The notes beneath the pieces are model-generated. The model worked only from the letters and a program-made list of their open reading frames with translations, did not search any database and was not told the DNA's origin. From NCBI GenBank assembly GCA_026745465.1, contig JACYXH010000109.1, positions 1,453,001 to 1,517,000 of the forward strand: DNA of 64,000 nt, written 5' to 3'. Below are positions 12,290-25,570 of this stretch, piece by piece (position 1 is the stretch's first letter; every line of letters starts with the position of its first letter). Source of the stretch: Lota lota (Eukaryota > Chordata > Actinopteri > Gadiformes > Lotidae). Both the position numbers and the translations under genes were made by a program.

Positions 12290-12594
12290 TGGGTTCACTG
12301 GCTCTTTAAGCACCCGTCCACCTTTCTCAAGGCAAAGTAACCTACTGAAAGATGCCTTGACATATGGATACCACGGATATTTTTTTAGCAATTTAGTAGG
12401 ATGAACCATTTTTACTTCTAGTTGTAAATAATGTGTAATGGGAGTATAATTACACTTGTAAATTACAAGCATATGCACAGTTAAGGTAGTACATCTTGAG
12501 TATTTTGTATTTGTCAAATGCCTGTCAACAGCACAACAAAAAACAGTCAAAATGACCGCTCAAAAGTACTTCAGTGGTGCCGGTGCTTCTAGTG
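12290..12594 (-). mobile_element. Right end of the TTAA-flanked piggyBac-like element
   Basis: This is the inverted mate of 4097-4400; it ends GCCGGTGCTTCTAGTG immediately followed by TTAA (12595-12598). On the minus strand the order CACTAGAAGC, TTTTGAGCGGTC, GTTTTTTGTTGT, TTTACAACTAGAAGTAAA follows the left copy. Confidence 0.6.
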
Positions 12595-12599
12595 TTAAA

Positions 12600-14530
12600 C
12601 ATCGCGTTGATAGCTTTTAGAATTTTATGAGTATTGAAATATTGCTGAGTTGTTAACAGGGTTAATGCTAATAAATAACCTTTCTAGGTCACTTTATGTG
12701 AACAGCAACTAACAGTAACAAGCAATACCATATGGCTTACTTTGACTTCGTTCCAATTTATAAACCATGTTAGAAAATGAAGGTGTTTGCAGAAAATTAA
12801 AAAAATAAGGCATCCGTTTAAAGTTTGTCTGTTAGTTTGTTCTTCCATGTTGAAATTAGTTTTCAGGTATGGTCATACTTGAAACTGTGAGGCATCAGTG
12901 TCCTTCATTGTATCAGATTGACATTTAGTTGACTGATAAATGTAGAATGTAGGCACACCAAAAATTGCAGAGCTCTTTTTTTAGAAATGTGTACCTCATG
13001 GGCTGAAAGATGCACAGCGTGGTGAATTTCATGTCACATCAATAGCACCTGAGCTCGCTGGTTGCAGATCTAGGAACTGCCTTCTCCATCCACGGCCCAG
13101 CAGTGACTTGCTGTGTTGGTCGTCAGATTCATTAAGTTCACTACCAGGCCTCCTCCATGAGTTTGCTCCAAACTCTGGCTGACCTCTGGGAATGGGACAG
13201 GTTTTTAATGTGGTGCCTTACTCTTATCACACACAACTACACACCCCTGTAGCAAAAGAAAAAAAGCATCCATGTGTGCGAACACATTTTCGCCCATCTC
13301 CTTACAAACAGACACACACATACACAAAGATTACCCTGCACCGGCATGTGGTGGTGTTTCGGGAGAGCCACGCTCACTGATTAATGGCCTGTAGCACTCC
13401 GCTGGCGCCCTGCATTCTTCAGGCCCCTGAACCCTTCTACGCCTCATGGAGAACCATCCATTTCTCATTCCTCCTCTCCATCTCCACGACAACTGCTTCT
13501 CCCTGCTTCGCTCTGCATGCTCTAAAAAGAACCTTAATGCGGTTAATCTGTGATTTCATCTACATTTGTCTCATTTGACAAAAGATAACATGGGTTATAG
13601 TAGTGGATATGATCATATCTAAAGTGTTGAAATCTGAGCAACAACAATGGCCACAGAGATATGGAAAGGTTTTGTCATTCAAGAAGATTTAAGACAACTC
13701 CTTAAAAGGTATAAAATGTCATTTCTGCCGCTAGCTGTTTCTCAATCAAAACAATAACAGTAAAAGTAGTTTGATGACATCGTTAAGTAACGTGGGATCA
13801 TAGGAGTTGTCTTCACCACCATGCCGGTGAAAAGGTTATCTGACGTGAAATCATATTACGGACAAGTTAATGTAATAAAGTTGTATTCACGTTACATTAA
13901 GTCACGTTATGTAATTATATTCTAAAGAAATTGCCGAAAGTAACATAACGTTAATTGCTTACTAACCATTAGATGAGTTGACTACCCAAACAGCTGTAGA
14001 TTATGTTATGTGGGGAATTAAATCGTGGGGTAGCCCAGCGCTGTTATCCATAGTCCAAACAATCATACAAAAAATAACTTTATGAGCATATTGAATGTTG
14101 TCATGACTTTATAGCATTACAGTGTTTACCACAGAATAAGTTTATACTTGTGGTTGTAGCTTTGGTGTTTTTAAGTTGGAAAGATTTTGGATATTTAACA
14201 GATATTCACTCTCTGAATTACAGCCATGTTATGCTGGGAACTAAAGACACAAACAACTGTATTAGTCCCTTGTGTCTTGTGGTGTGTACCTGCCGAGGAG
14301 ATGGTCGGGAAGCAACACTCCTCTCTTAAGAGCCATTGTTTGGTCAATATTTCTACACAATAGGCAAATTACAAGGTAGCCTGCCCTAAACAATACCCTA
14401 TCTAAAATGCAATTAAACCGGAGACGTGTTACATGTCAAAAGGTTCCCAATGGATTAAAATTGATGTTGAGAAATGCAAGGGCGCGGGCATGCCCATGAA
14501 GTCAGTGAGGTCCGGACTTTGGTTTGGTTT
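12600..14530. other. Intron sequence without recognised features
   Basis: AT-rich sequence with no supported exon, RNA gene or transposon terminus. Confidence 0.4.
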
Positions 14531-14534
14531 CTTT

Positions 14535-14617
14535 ACGCAGTTCTTTACTGAATTTTACTGTTGTAGAGCTAGTGGAATACTAGCTCTGCAACAGTCATAT
14601 TCAGTAAAGGACTGCGT
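14535..14617. repeat. Hairpin: 39-nt arms, 5-nt loop
   Basis: Arm 14535-14573 and arm 14579-14617 are inverse complements with about four mismatches, separated by GGAAT. The outer end is ACGCAG/CTGCGT and the inner end AGAGCTAGT/ACTAGCTCT. Either strand could fold into a pre-miRNA-sized stem, but the structure could equally be a tiny inverted-repeat transposon remnant. Confidence 0.8.
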
Positions 14618-14619
14618 GA

Positions 14620-17109
14620 CCCATGTAGCTCTAGTGTTTGTGTAACGCATATTGAGTTGATATAATACATGTTAAACTGACTTAACATAGACTATATATT
14701 AAATGTGTACATTGGTGGAAACTATAGCTGACTCTTTTCACACAAAAAAAACGCCTACAAAACTAATACATGAGTACTCGTTCAGATTTAGACTGTGTAA
14801 TCGATTAGAGTATTTTGGTATTCCTGGCGTCCCTCATACTGATACCTGAACTAGAATAAATTCCGGATTGATTCTATTAATGAATTTGGCAAGCCGTCTT
14901 CTTGCAGGGAAAGCCACCAACAATGCTTTAACAATCCTATATTATGATCATGTTTTGATTCAGAGTGTGCACTGTCAATGTGTTGCGCCAGCTGTACATT
15001 GAAATATGATTTTACCCATTTACATGTTTTTTTCAATGTTTGGGAAACACTATCAATTGCGGATGACGTCGTTCTTGGACGGATAAATAAATGCTAATAA
15101 AAAATTACCCTGCCCAGGTAAAGTCTGGGCTATGGATTTGGATTTATCTGGGTTTGAACATTGTTGGAAACAATGTGGACACAACTCAACAAAATATATA
15201 GCAAAGGTCTAGTCTTTTAGATATTTTTATGTGTTACATATTATACATTTAAGGCTGGGATTGTGAAAGATCAGCATTCATAAGGCTTTGAGGGCCAGTA
15301 CAACTACTGATTTCATCCTTAATCAAATTCATCCGGTCTTCAAACAAATGAGAATTCTCTACATTTTATGCAACCCCTTATTAATTGTCGCTATCCGTGG
15401 ACGGCATTTTGAGGTTAAAGGGTGTCTTGGTCCCTGAAAAGAACATGATAAATAATCAGGTACCAAGCATTCATTTCTGTCTGTCCATTGTTTTTGAAGT
15501 AATTAACTATTCAAGGACAGGTTCGGAGAGAATCAAGGCTTACACAGGATTTTTCCAACGGGCAGTATTCTGGGGCTGAGACCTTTTAATTTCTTGTGCA
15601 ATGATGTGCAATGGTGTGCTGTGGTGGCCGTGTATGTGTGTGTGTCTGACTCTGCATTGGACTCTAATGATGTGTGGAAATTGAATGACGTTTTGTGGCA
15701 TCCATACCTGCTGCAGATGGCAAATCCAAAAGGATGCGGTGCTGTGTGAATGAATGCTTATTGAAACTTTGAGGAGCCATATAAATGGATAGATCTTTAG
15801 AGCTTGTCATTGGCTAGAATGTCAGTGTTGGCCAGAGAGGAAATATTTAGATTTGAACTGAAATACTGAGCGATGTGGAAATCCCTTCTCATGTTAAGTC
15901 CGTAGGTTATTGCTCTGGTCTTACTTGGGCAGTCATTCAAACAATCTATCCAACACATATTCTCACGTCAACTAATGCTGACATCTCTGACAAATGTGAC
16001 ATTAATGCAGCAAATGTAATTCACAAAACTGTTTAACTGTTAATTTAGTTCTTAAATTCTTAAATATTAATTTGCATCATAGACTAAGAGTGAAAGTGCG
16101 AGAAAAACATGAAAAATACAAAAAACACTTCCTCTACCCTGGTATTTTGGTATTCTACATGTATTTCATTGATGTATCGTTCTTGCCAAAACTTGAAGGA
16201 ATTATGTATTTCTGACAGAGAAATTATTGCATGCCATTTTGCTTTAGTTTTTTGGGATTTTTTCTTGTTTTCTCTGTTGTTTTTAAGAAAATTGGCATAT
16301 TGAACCCAGCTCTGTCAGTCTGTCCAGTAACACATCCTTCCAAATGCTTGTATACAATAGAATTGCAAGAGAACAAGGGGAGGCAATAATGCCTTTTGAC
16401 TCCCAATAATGATTGATTAGAAAATGATTATTTCTCTCCGTTTGACCTTTAGTTAAAAAGTTTGCAGGAATTCACCAGTTTTGCTTTTGCTTGCTCTTAA
16501 AAGGAGATGAATACCTTGTGTGATAAGCAGTAAACTTATAGGGTGCCATTTTTCATCCACAATTAAGTAAGGAAGGCAATTGACAATTGTTTAGCATTGA
16601 CAACATCAAATGTTGGCAGAGATGCAAATCAAATTATTAGATGGACTTACAGTGTTGAAAAATCTCCAGGCAATACGATTAAATCACTTAATGTCGCTGT
16701 TGTTGTCTTTGCTCTTGCCGAATCAAATTGAAAGTAAAGCAACAACTTATTTTCTAGAGAAAAAATGTCTATGCAAAGTTATATTCATCGTTATTCAGCC
16801 TATTTTTTATAAAATGTTTTTGATTGCTCCGTTGATAACTACGCCTTCCCTGGGTGTCGCCTTGGTTTTGAAATTCTGCAGACTGTCGTTTGTTAATGCG
16901 GATCTGAAACTCCCTCCACCTAGCGCTGATTGGTCTTATATTCTTTTCATTTTTGGTAGAAGCTTTCAAGAGGCTTGCAGCCAGATCAAACTGCAGATAG
17001 AAAAGGAACGTGACCTTGCCAGATCAGGATGATCTCACAAAGATAGGTGTAGCCCTTAAAACATTAAGTATTCTTATCTCCAAAGAAAAATTATGGACTT
17101 TTTGTCTGC
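14620..17109. other. Intron sequence without recognised features
   Basis: No supported exon, RNA gene or transposon terminus. The 140-residue frame at 16610-17032 has no recognisable domain and no splice or composition support. Confidence 0.4.
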
Positions 17110-17113
17110 ATAG

Positions 17114-17676
17114 TGTTACGGCTGCCGTCGGCACCCTCATGTGTTTGGTAACAGGGAGATGCAAGCCGAGGATTCGTGGGACAAAGGAAGTCCCGCCCGG
17201 TTTCTGGAGGCGGCATGCAACACTGTCTGGCCAATGGAAGAAGGCTGCCTCCAGTTTAAAAGGCCTAATTGATTGCAGCTGAGGGCAGCTGCCAGACCAG
17301 ATCCATTTTGTACCTGGTTTTTGTGAGAGTAAGGAAGTGGGCCAAGGCTAGAGAAAAATCTCTCTGAAATTAAGAAGTCGTGTATAGTTTCATTAGGTTC
17401 AGGGGTGCTGTGAGTATTGTATTTTTGTTTACCAACTACCTTAGTGAGAGAGGACTTTTGTTTAACCTTTTTGTTTCTTACAAAGTTAGCTACCGTTCCT
17501 TTTCAGGATCTTTTTGTTATATTCTGTTTTTGATTTCCACAGCACCCATCGGCCTTATCTTCCGTTGTAAACTCCTTTGTTAACTTTGTCTTTTTAAAAT
17601 AAATATCCTTTCAAATTACCAATTACACCTGGTTTTATGTTTATGTCCTGATACCCCTGGACTACAGGACGTAACA
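17114..17676 (+). mobile_element. Solo LTR with ATAG target duplication
   Basis: The 563-bp unit starts TGTTACGGCTGCC and ends CAGGACGTAACA, giving TGTTACG/CGTAACA inverted ends. ATAG flanks both sides (17110-17113 and 17677-17680). An AATAAA box (17598-17605 region) lies about 75 bp before the 3' end, so the orientation is +. A CCAATGG (17232) upstream of a TTTAAAAGG box (17254) is a plausible promoter. No internal region is present. Confidence 0.85.
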
Positions 17677-17688
17677 ATAGAATTTGTC

Positions 17689-18243
<555 letters not shown>

Positions 18244-18299
18244 GAAAAAGCGTCTCTGGTGTCCTCCCCAGCTGTCGTCTGAAAGCACTGATTGTCAGA

Positions 18300-20330
18300 G
18301 AAACAGGTCAGGTGGTGGATGAGAGAAAGGAGATCTGGTGGGATTTTCGCTTGGTACCAATGAGATTGGTTCAGGCTTCAGGGAGATGTAATTTCATTAC
18401 ACAAACACACTCTCTCTCTCTCTTTTCTCTGTCTTTTCATCTTCTTCTTGCCAGTCCAATAAGTAAATAAATGAACAGCTGTGATTGATTTCTACTTGTA
18501 AGGGGAACCCAGGCCCCCTTGTTTACTGCGTTTGCCATACCATGTCCTCCAAAAAGTGTATTTCTCATTTATATGACAGTGTTTGGCATGCTGTGAGCTT
18601 TGTAAGATACACTTCATTGTTATATCTCCCACTTGGACCATCAGTGAGGGGCGGGCAGACTATCACACTCTGGGCCATCTGAGAAGATACACATTAACAA
18701 TCAGGGTAATAAGCCAGTTGGCCCAATAGAAAAAGTGTTGCATTATGATATGTGGTGTTGAACTGATACATCATTATCATTATTAATGTTGCATTGCAAC
18801 TGTAATGCAACTGTAATAATGTCCTCGACTGGACTGTACTGCTGTGTGTGCTGAATACCCCCACGTACCGACAAAATCACCTAGATGATTCCTTGTACTT
18901 AAATCGCATGAGTATGTACTTATTTAATTCCCTTTTACACTTGGTGAACCCAACATAGTATGATTTATTATGTGACATACTGTAGCGCGGTGGCTCAGCC
19001 TATCACCCCACTAACCTAAAAACAAGTAAAATAGCTGGTGTTCCTCATAACTGTGAGCGTGGTAGGCATTTCATATATAAAAAAATATGTTATTATTATA
19101 TTATTTGTGCTCCGCCTACTCCTGCGGATGTGACAGGAAGACAGGAGAGTGGAGGGGAGAGAGCAGAGCAGACTGAAAAGGAGCAGCGCATTATTAAAAT
19201 ACAGGCAAACCGTAGTACATTGCTACGCCACTATTTTGTTTTTGATCCATTTGCTTTTGACCTTAACCGGTTTGCTGAGGTAATAACGTTACTTCTCTTT
19301 TGTTTTCCTGTTGGAACCTGCAACATGTGAAGCGGAGTTAGTTTGACCGGGAGGAGATTAGCTTTGCTCTGGCAGTGTACCTAGTTTACCTACACGCTGT
19401 GCTCACTGCTCAGTCAGCATGTGCGTCACAAATAAGAAGGCTTATTTGACCGGGAGGAGATTAGGCTAGCATTCGCCTGTTAGCCCTCTAATTTGGCCGA
19501 TACAAATTACATATTTAGCTCCATTGTTAGCTCCGTTGTCAAATGTTGGTCGTTTAGTGTGTGGAAGGAAACTATTTTTTTATTTTGCCGCCATGGCTCC
19601 TGTTATTTGATGAATTGTTGGTATTACATTAAGTCAGTGTAGCTCCCAATTGGCTACTCGGTTATCGTCAGTGTTCCCCCCACACTACATGATATCGGGT
19701 CGTAAATGTTGAACATGTTTAATATTTGCGATTTAGAATTGGTGAGGCCCTGATCGGTAAAGAAAACACTTGCAACATACCCCACACCACAGGAATATCT
19801 GGCCCAAAAAATCGGTAGAACCATCCACAAATGTGGGCTTTGCTGACCAGATTCGGAAGGGGGAAATCGGGCACCACGTATTTTTTTTTCATCACATCTC
19901 TCAGTCAGGGGTTAGTAAGGTTTAGGTCTTCACATAAGGTAGAGAAAATAGTTTTAAATTGTAATGCTTATTTTGTTTGTTTATATTCTGTCCTGTTCAG
20001 CGTCCTCCAATTAGGGCGGGTGGTGGAGGAGTTCACAATGTTCACAGTCATTTATTAATGTAGAGATTGGTTTATTGGTTTAAGTGTGGATTAGGTACTG
20101 AATGTTAGTTTTACAATTATTTTCTTTTCAAATATATACATGTTTATTGCTGGGTTTATGAAAACCATAAACCAATATTAAATTTAAAGGTAGGATAGAC
20201 ATTGCAATGATAAAACATTGCCTTTAATACTTAAAGTGTTCATAATTATTATAATAATTTATTGAAGAACACTTATATTAACACTTCAATATCCTAAAAT
20301 AAGAAGAATAAACAAAAACAGGATTATTTC
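18300..20330. other. Intron sequence without recognised genes
   Basis: Apart from a short CT run at 18410-18423 I see nothing to annotate. A few short purine-rich frames (for example 19130-19330) lack domain support. Confidence 0.4.
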
Positions 20331-20442
20331 ACCTTATTTATGCCTATTTCCACTTTTATTCTAAAACAAATACAAATAGTTTTGCTGCCTCAACAAATAC
20401 AGATACAAATACAAATACTGGGCTCTCTGCACATCCCTATAA
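20331..20442 (-). mobile_element. hAT-type terminal fragment
   Basis: The segment carries repeated ACAAATAC units and ends CTCTGCACATCCCTA; the reverse complement TAGGGATGTGCAGAG is a common hAT terminal motif in fishes. The opposite end is not recognised. Confidence 0.5.
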
Positions 20443-20565
20443 CCTACAATCAGTAAGGTTAAGCTCTTCATCCATGTGGAAGGAAAACTTAGTCAGCTGG
20501 CCCTCCCCATTCTACACACACACAGTTTCTCTGACAGTTGCCTCTACATTTGCTCATGCTTTGTG

Positions 20566-20636
20566 TGGGAGTTTGTGTGGATGATGGCTGGTTTAAGCAG
20601 CCTCACCTGGCCGAGTCTGATTGGACTCTGGGGCTG
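20566..20636. repeat. Right copy of the ~70-bp inverted repeat (mate at 1-62)
   Basis: Its reverse complement matches the first bases of the window with few differences, including CAGCCCCAGAGTCCAA and GCTTAAACCAGCC. Confidence 0.75.
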
Positions 20637-20774
20637 GGTGAGGCTGCATCCCTGTTGCATATTGAGTAGTGAGTAGCCATTGCCACACACACACACTCAG
20701 GGAGAGATCTCCTGCATGGCAACATGGAGCACCAGCACGATGTATTGTTATCGATAAACTTCTACAATAAACCG

Positions 20775-20850
20775 GATTTCAACATCACCACACTGCGTCC
20801 TTTGTCTAGACTCCTCTAGACAAAGGACGCAGTGTGGTGATATTGAAATC
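20775..20850. repeat. Near-perfect palindrome: 36-bp arms, 4-bp loop
   Basis: Arms 20775-20810 and 20815-20850 are inverse complements with a single mismatch, around the loop CTCC. The innermost arm sequence is TTTGTCTAGA / TCTAGACAAA. No transposon termini are recognised at its ends. Confidence 0.93.
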
Positions 20851-21742
20851 ACCCTGTGAAAGTCACCTAGGTGGAGTGTGGCAGCCAACTTCGTGACGTG
20901 TAGCAATGGACCGTGTTACACTTTGATTTTAAACATTACTCATATCATAGGCAAAGGTTTTCTATTCAGTTTTTTGCTGTCAGTGTCCCCCCCAAAGACT
21001 TGATGCGAGGCATGCTGATGAGATGGGTTCTGACGGGAGCTCTTGAATGATTAAAAGCACAGGATAAATGTCAGTTCTTCAGACAATGCCTGTTGAGCTG
21101 AATCTCAGAAGTGAGCCAAAAAACTACACTTCCCAGAGTGCACCAGCAGTAGCAAACCAGCTGCTTGTCACATGATCAGTCATTTCACTGATTTAGAGCA
21201 CCTGTGAAGGCATGGAGGGGCTCAGTCAGTCAAAAGAACAAACTGCAGAGAAGGGACTCCAAGTTCACTCGTGGATTTAGTCCAAAGACGCCAATGGTAA
21301 AGGCCTTAAGTAAATTGACTTGAGTTATTTAGAATGTTTATTTAAAATTGTAAACTAATTTAAGTTCATTGGAATGTTTAATTAAAATGGTAACTTTTTG
21401 TTCTGTCTTTGAAGGTTTACAACCTAATTTAATGGTGAATTTACTGGACAGACCAATCAAATGGAAGCAAACCAAAAATAAAAAGATTGAGTCTGAAGTT
21501 TGAGTTGTCCCTGTGTCCTCTGGATATTGAATCAAGAGGAGGACTTGACAATGCCTGCTATATTATTGACTGCATAGTGTGCAAACCTCCCCAAATTATT
21601 GTTGTCCAATGTAATGAAGGATACCTATGACACGTTGCAAGTTAAAAACTGTTTAGGCATAACAAAATGTTTAATATAAATATATATATATATATATATA
21701 AATATTCACTGTCTCTGTCTGTCTTTCCCTTTGTGTAAACAG

Positions 21743-21865
21743 CAAAGAAAACGTGTGCCACCACAGACTTTGCCTGTAACAACGGACAGTGCGTGCCCGC
21801 TAGGTGGCGCTGTGATGGGGAATCAGAGTGTGTGGATGGTTCCGATGAGGCTGATGCCACCTGCA
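21743..21865 (+). CDS. lrp8: lrp8-like exon: LDL-receptor class A module 2
   Basis: This 123-bp exon is bounded by AACAG (to 21742) and GTAAG (from 21866), phase 1 at both ends. It encodes one complete LA module: six cysteines, the KKTC start, [19 protein letters not shown] and the calcium-cage end [12 protein letters not shown] modules are small extracellular calcium-dependent ligand-binding folds. KKTC...DGSDE...ATC matches the second LA module of LRP8 (ApoER2) better than other family members; VLDLR LA2 is the alternative. LRP8 is a single-pass receptor for reelin and apoE-type ligands. LA1 and the signal peptide are not in the upstream 21.7 kb that I can see, so that intron is very long. 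Confidence 0.88.
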
Positions 21866-21904
21866 GTAAGTAGCCACACACCACACCAACAGAATGACAA
21901 TTAT

Positions 21905-22075
21905 TAGTCAATATACATGTCCGTGAAGTGTAGTGGTACAGCATGGGAAACATGACTATGGGGTTGCTGGTTCGGTCTGACCTCGACCAAATATATTGTG
22001 AGATATGTCATGACATCAAATGTCTACTTTCCTATAAGCATCAGCCCATGCTCACTATATGTAGCATTGTTGTTG
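21905..22075 (+). mobile_element. tRNA-derived SINE copy
   Basis: A box-A-like GTGTAGTGGTACAGCA and a box-B-like GCTGGTTCGGTCTG are followed by a body with ACCAAATATATTGTGAGAT and CCCATGCTCACTATATGTAG. The same body occurs inverted at 35895-36065, with parts at 36126-36255 and 37040-37100. Shared promoter-like head plus shared body identifies a SINE family. Confidence 0.7.
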
Positions 22076-23804
22076 CTTGCAACTACTATGTATATTTATT
22101 TTTATTTTTGTATAACCTTGATCTTTGCACAGAGGTATGTAATGCATTTTGTTCTCAAGCACATGCAATACTTTGAGATAAAAGCTTTTCCACAAAGGAG
22201 TCTACACTACAACACTGCAAAAACAAGCAAGGACAAGTCTGAATTTCTGTTTCAAAATGTGTCTTTTCAGTACTTGATTCAAACAAAACTGTAAGAGCCA
22301 AATAAGGACTAGTAATAATAATTTAGTTTAAAAGCAGTTAAAATTATAAAAAAAAATATTTCATGAAAATTCATAAGAAATGTATTGGTTTCAAATGTAT
22401 GATTTAGTAATGTTTATGTCTGATAACATTTCAGTATTTTGAGCTTCCAGTCAGATAGCACTACGTCATAGCGTAATTGATTGGATCTAGTTAGTTTAGT
22501 TTGAAGTTAGAGACGTGGAAGCAACAGTTTTTTGACCGTGCGTACCATGTATAATTTTGTGTTTTATAAGTTAACATTTAAAAGGAAGACTGTTTGGTTT
22601 GCTCGTGTTTCAAATACTGGTTGCAGTTAGACTGACTTCAGAAAAGTGGCACAGAATAATTAGAAACAACGAGGTACGTGCCACTACAAAAACAAATCTA
22701 CCTATATGAAAGGTATTTGGAATAGCAACAGCATATCAATATTGAATGTCATTTTTCAATATCATTTTGAAATGATACATTGAAAAATATCATTTTTCTT
22801 CCCATTCCTTCCTTTTTCCTCCCTTTCCCCAACTGTCTCTTGTTCCATCCATTCCCAAGCCTTCATTATAAATTTCACCACTCCATGTGTAGTGAGGCAT
22901 TGTCTGGCCTTGCCTGTACGGAGAAACGATAGATGTCTCAGAATATTATAGTATGGAGCCAAATGGTTGTACTGGTTAATGCTTTGGAATATGAGGGGGA
23001 GGTGCAAGTTGTGTTGCTGGACAGTTTCAATTTCATGCTCCAGGCTCCGACCGTGCAATGGCTAATTTCCCCTGTGGTCTCTCTCTGTCTCTGTCTGTCA
23101 CTCTCTTTTTCTCACCCTCAAAGATTAAAAGGGATTAATTGGCATGGGAAACATACATTTACATTGCCAAAGCACAAAAAGTTTAAATAAGAAGCAAACA
23201 ACATACATTGCAAAAGTAAGTCTATAATTTGAGATAATGAGATAATAGTCAGTATAGGGTTGAGTTAATCAAACTATTTGACGATATACATGCATAAATG
23301 CCTAACTTGAATAAAATGCTCAAACGACAGCCATTTCATTCGCCGACTAAGTGATTTAAGTGTCCAGTATAAGCTACAATATTTTAACAATAAATCTTCC
23401 GATATAGTTCACCATTTTACACTAGTCTTAAGTGTTTAATGAATTTACAGGGTGTTCCATAAGCACCGGCTGAATTGAGTTAACACTTATCCTTCGCCTC
23501 TTATCATAAAAAGGCACTAGATTTGTGGTCTATTTAGTTTGTTATCATAACATTGCAATTGACTGGACAACGTGACAGACATTATGTCTCTATTTGAAGT
23601 TAAGTATAAATTTGAGTAGTCTCACGTATATTATATATTTTTTCTCGCTTTGAAAACAAAAGTAGGGGTAAAAGTATTTATATACTGGTTGGACTGCAGT
23701 CCAGAATTGCATTTGTGAAGAAAATACACATTATTCAGTTTGCATAGCGACAACGTTTTGATAAGCATTAGCATTAGCATGTATGAATGTTGGGGTTATC
23801 ATTA

Positions 23805-24502
23805 GGGCTGCAACATATATCGTTTGCAATGTGCAGTAGTCACATCTCAGGACCATGCGTTGTCAGGCAAGTTAAGTTAAACAAGTCATGCTACAACGTT
23901 TTTGCTCCTACATACAAATCATACAGGACTTACAGTATCTAGAAGAAAGGCCTGTCTTTTAAACAGGGCTCTAGAGTGTGAGCATATCACTTGGATTTGC
24001 AAGTAAAAAAAAACAGTCTGAACTCCGGGTGCAAGCAGCAGCATCGACGGCTGTTCTTCCTTTTGATGTTTGACGGCAACAAAATAGTGTCAAAAAACAA
24101 ATAGGCCTTACGATTCCAGACCGCTGCTGAAGTTAATTTAAATTAAGTGTAACATCTTAAGGTAATACAAAGGGCAGCGTAACGTCAACTACGCATGACA
24201 TTAATTGTCTGTAATGTTTAATGAGTTCAATGTATATATGTAAATGTATTCTAACAGTTGTTCATAATAACCACAATTTGTTTAATTTTATATATTAATA
24301 TATATTATTTCATGTTATATAGACTAATTTTCTGTCTGGAAAAAAATATGTCCTACTCCTTCATTGACTAAACAAGTTACTTGCCAGCAACTGTTCCATG
24401 AAAAGTAGGCATTTAATCACCTCTTATGGAATTCTTTTTTTTTCTTTTTCTTATAGCAATATAAAGCGCAAACATATTTGATTTCCAATATTGTGCAGCC
24501 CT
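23805..24502. mobile_element. Non-autonomous hAT element with 8-bp target duplication
   Basis: The 698-bp unit starts GGGCTGCAAC and ends GTGCAGCCCT. It is flanked by TATCATTA (23797-23804) and TGTCATTA (24503-24510), an 8-bp duplication with one mismatch, as expected for hAT. No transposase is encoded. Its interior (24015-24337) is related to 10295-10632. Confidence 0.75.
24015..24337 (+). repeat. Dispersed repeat copy B (relative of 10295-10632)
   Basis: Collinear similarity to 10295-10632, described there; it lies inside the hAT at 23805-24502. Confidence 0.65.
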
Positions 24503-24855
24503 TGTCATTATTTAACTCAAGTTTTTAACGTAAGCGATTAAGAAATGACATGACTTAGAAGTTGATATATGCCCCACAGTACATAGCATCCAATCAACCA
24601 GATTACATGGTGCAAACGCCCTGTGTGAAACCATAAGCCGCCCCCTCCCCACAGAATATTTTTACCTAGATAACTAGATCGGATGCACAGTCAACATTTG
24701 TAATCGAACACATTATTATTAGTGGTTGTTCAAATAATAATAAGAATGATAATCGCAATATTGGCATTATAATAATGGAACTGTAGTAGCCTACTTAAAA
24801 TCAAAAAATATATATTGTATCACTCTTGAAATCATTCTTTCTACAGCATATTTTC

Positions 24856-25034
24856 CCTAGTCGTTTATCCAAAGTGACAGTGATTGTTTTTATTTTAAAT
24901 GCATGCCAGTAGGGTAGCAGGTAGTGTATCATGTATCATCCTCTAGGTAGATGCCAACAGGTAAACTAGATATTGGGGCGCAAACCCAGAATCTTTTGGC
25001 TGGGAATCAAACACCCTAACCACTAAAGACTGCC
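24856..25034 (-). mobile_element. tRNA-derived SINE with conserved 3' tail
   Basis: On the minus strand the head contains TAGTGGTTAGGGTG (box A) and TGGGTTTGCGCCCC (box-B position). The body ends in CACTTTGGATAAACGACT, a divergent form of the GTCGCTTTGGATAAAAGCG tail known from fish SINEs with an L2-related 3' end. Head-to-tail length is about 180 bp. No CCA end or cloverleaf, so it is not a tRNA gene. Confidence 0.7.
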
Positions 25035-25259
25035 TCAGGATTGAATTATAAAGTTATTGATGATTTTATGAAATAAGTGATTCAATATGCATTGCTTTTA
25101 AAAGTGACAGATGAGAACGGGGTGGATATCAGTTCAGATCAGGGTCATAATTGTTCATTGAAAAGATCATGATCATTTGTGTTGTTTTGATTTGCATGCT
25201 TTCTTAAACACACAAAAAAAGTTATTAATTATAAGTGAAAGACTTAAATAGTGAAGTGA

Positions 25260-25570
25260 ATGGCAGTTTGAGGATGAGGGGGATTATGATAAGTGGGTGT
25301 GCATTCTTTAATTCATCCATGTATTGGAAACGTTAGTTTTTGAGGTAGTTTCCCTGTTCAATAACTGAAAGTAGGCTCTCAATTCTTCAGAGAACGTTGG
25401 TATCCAAAATTAAACAACTGCACACCATCATGTTATCAAAAGGAACTTCTTTTTACGTACCGCAGTGCAAGTAAACATTGTCTTGTAGCGCTGACTGCTA
25501 CCGTGATGAATGAGCAATACATATAACAGATATCACTAATTATAGGCCTATGATTGTAGTTTACCACTAC
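25260..25570 (+). repeat. Dispersed repeat copy C (relative of 46975-47265)
   Basis: Shares in order GATGAGGGGGATT, GTGGGTGTG, ACGTTAGTTT, TTTCCCTGTTCAATAACT, GGTATCCAAAA, AACTGCACACC, ACGTACC[GA]CAGT and GATTGTAGT with 46975-47265, in the same orientation. Ends are not defined. Confidence 0.75.

Noticed and set aside
24856..25034. tRNA gene
   Set aside because: A/B-box-like motifs exist, but there is no cloverleaf or proper 3' end, and a SINE tail follows; called as SINE.
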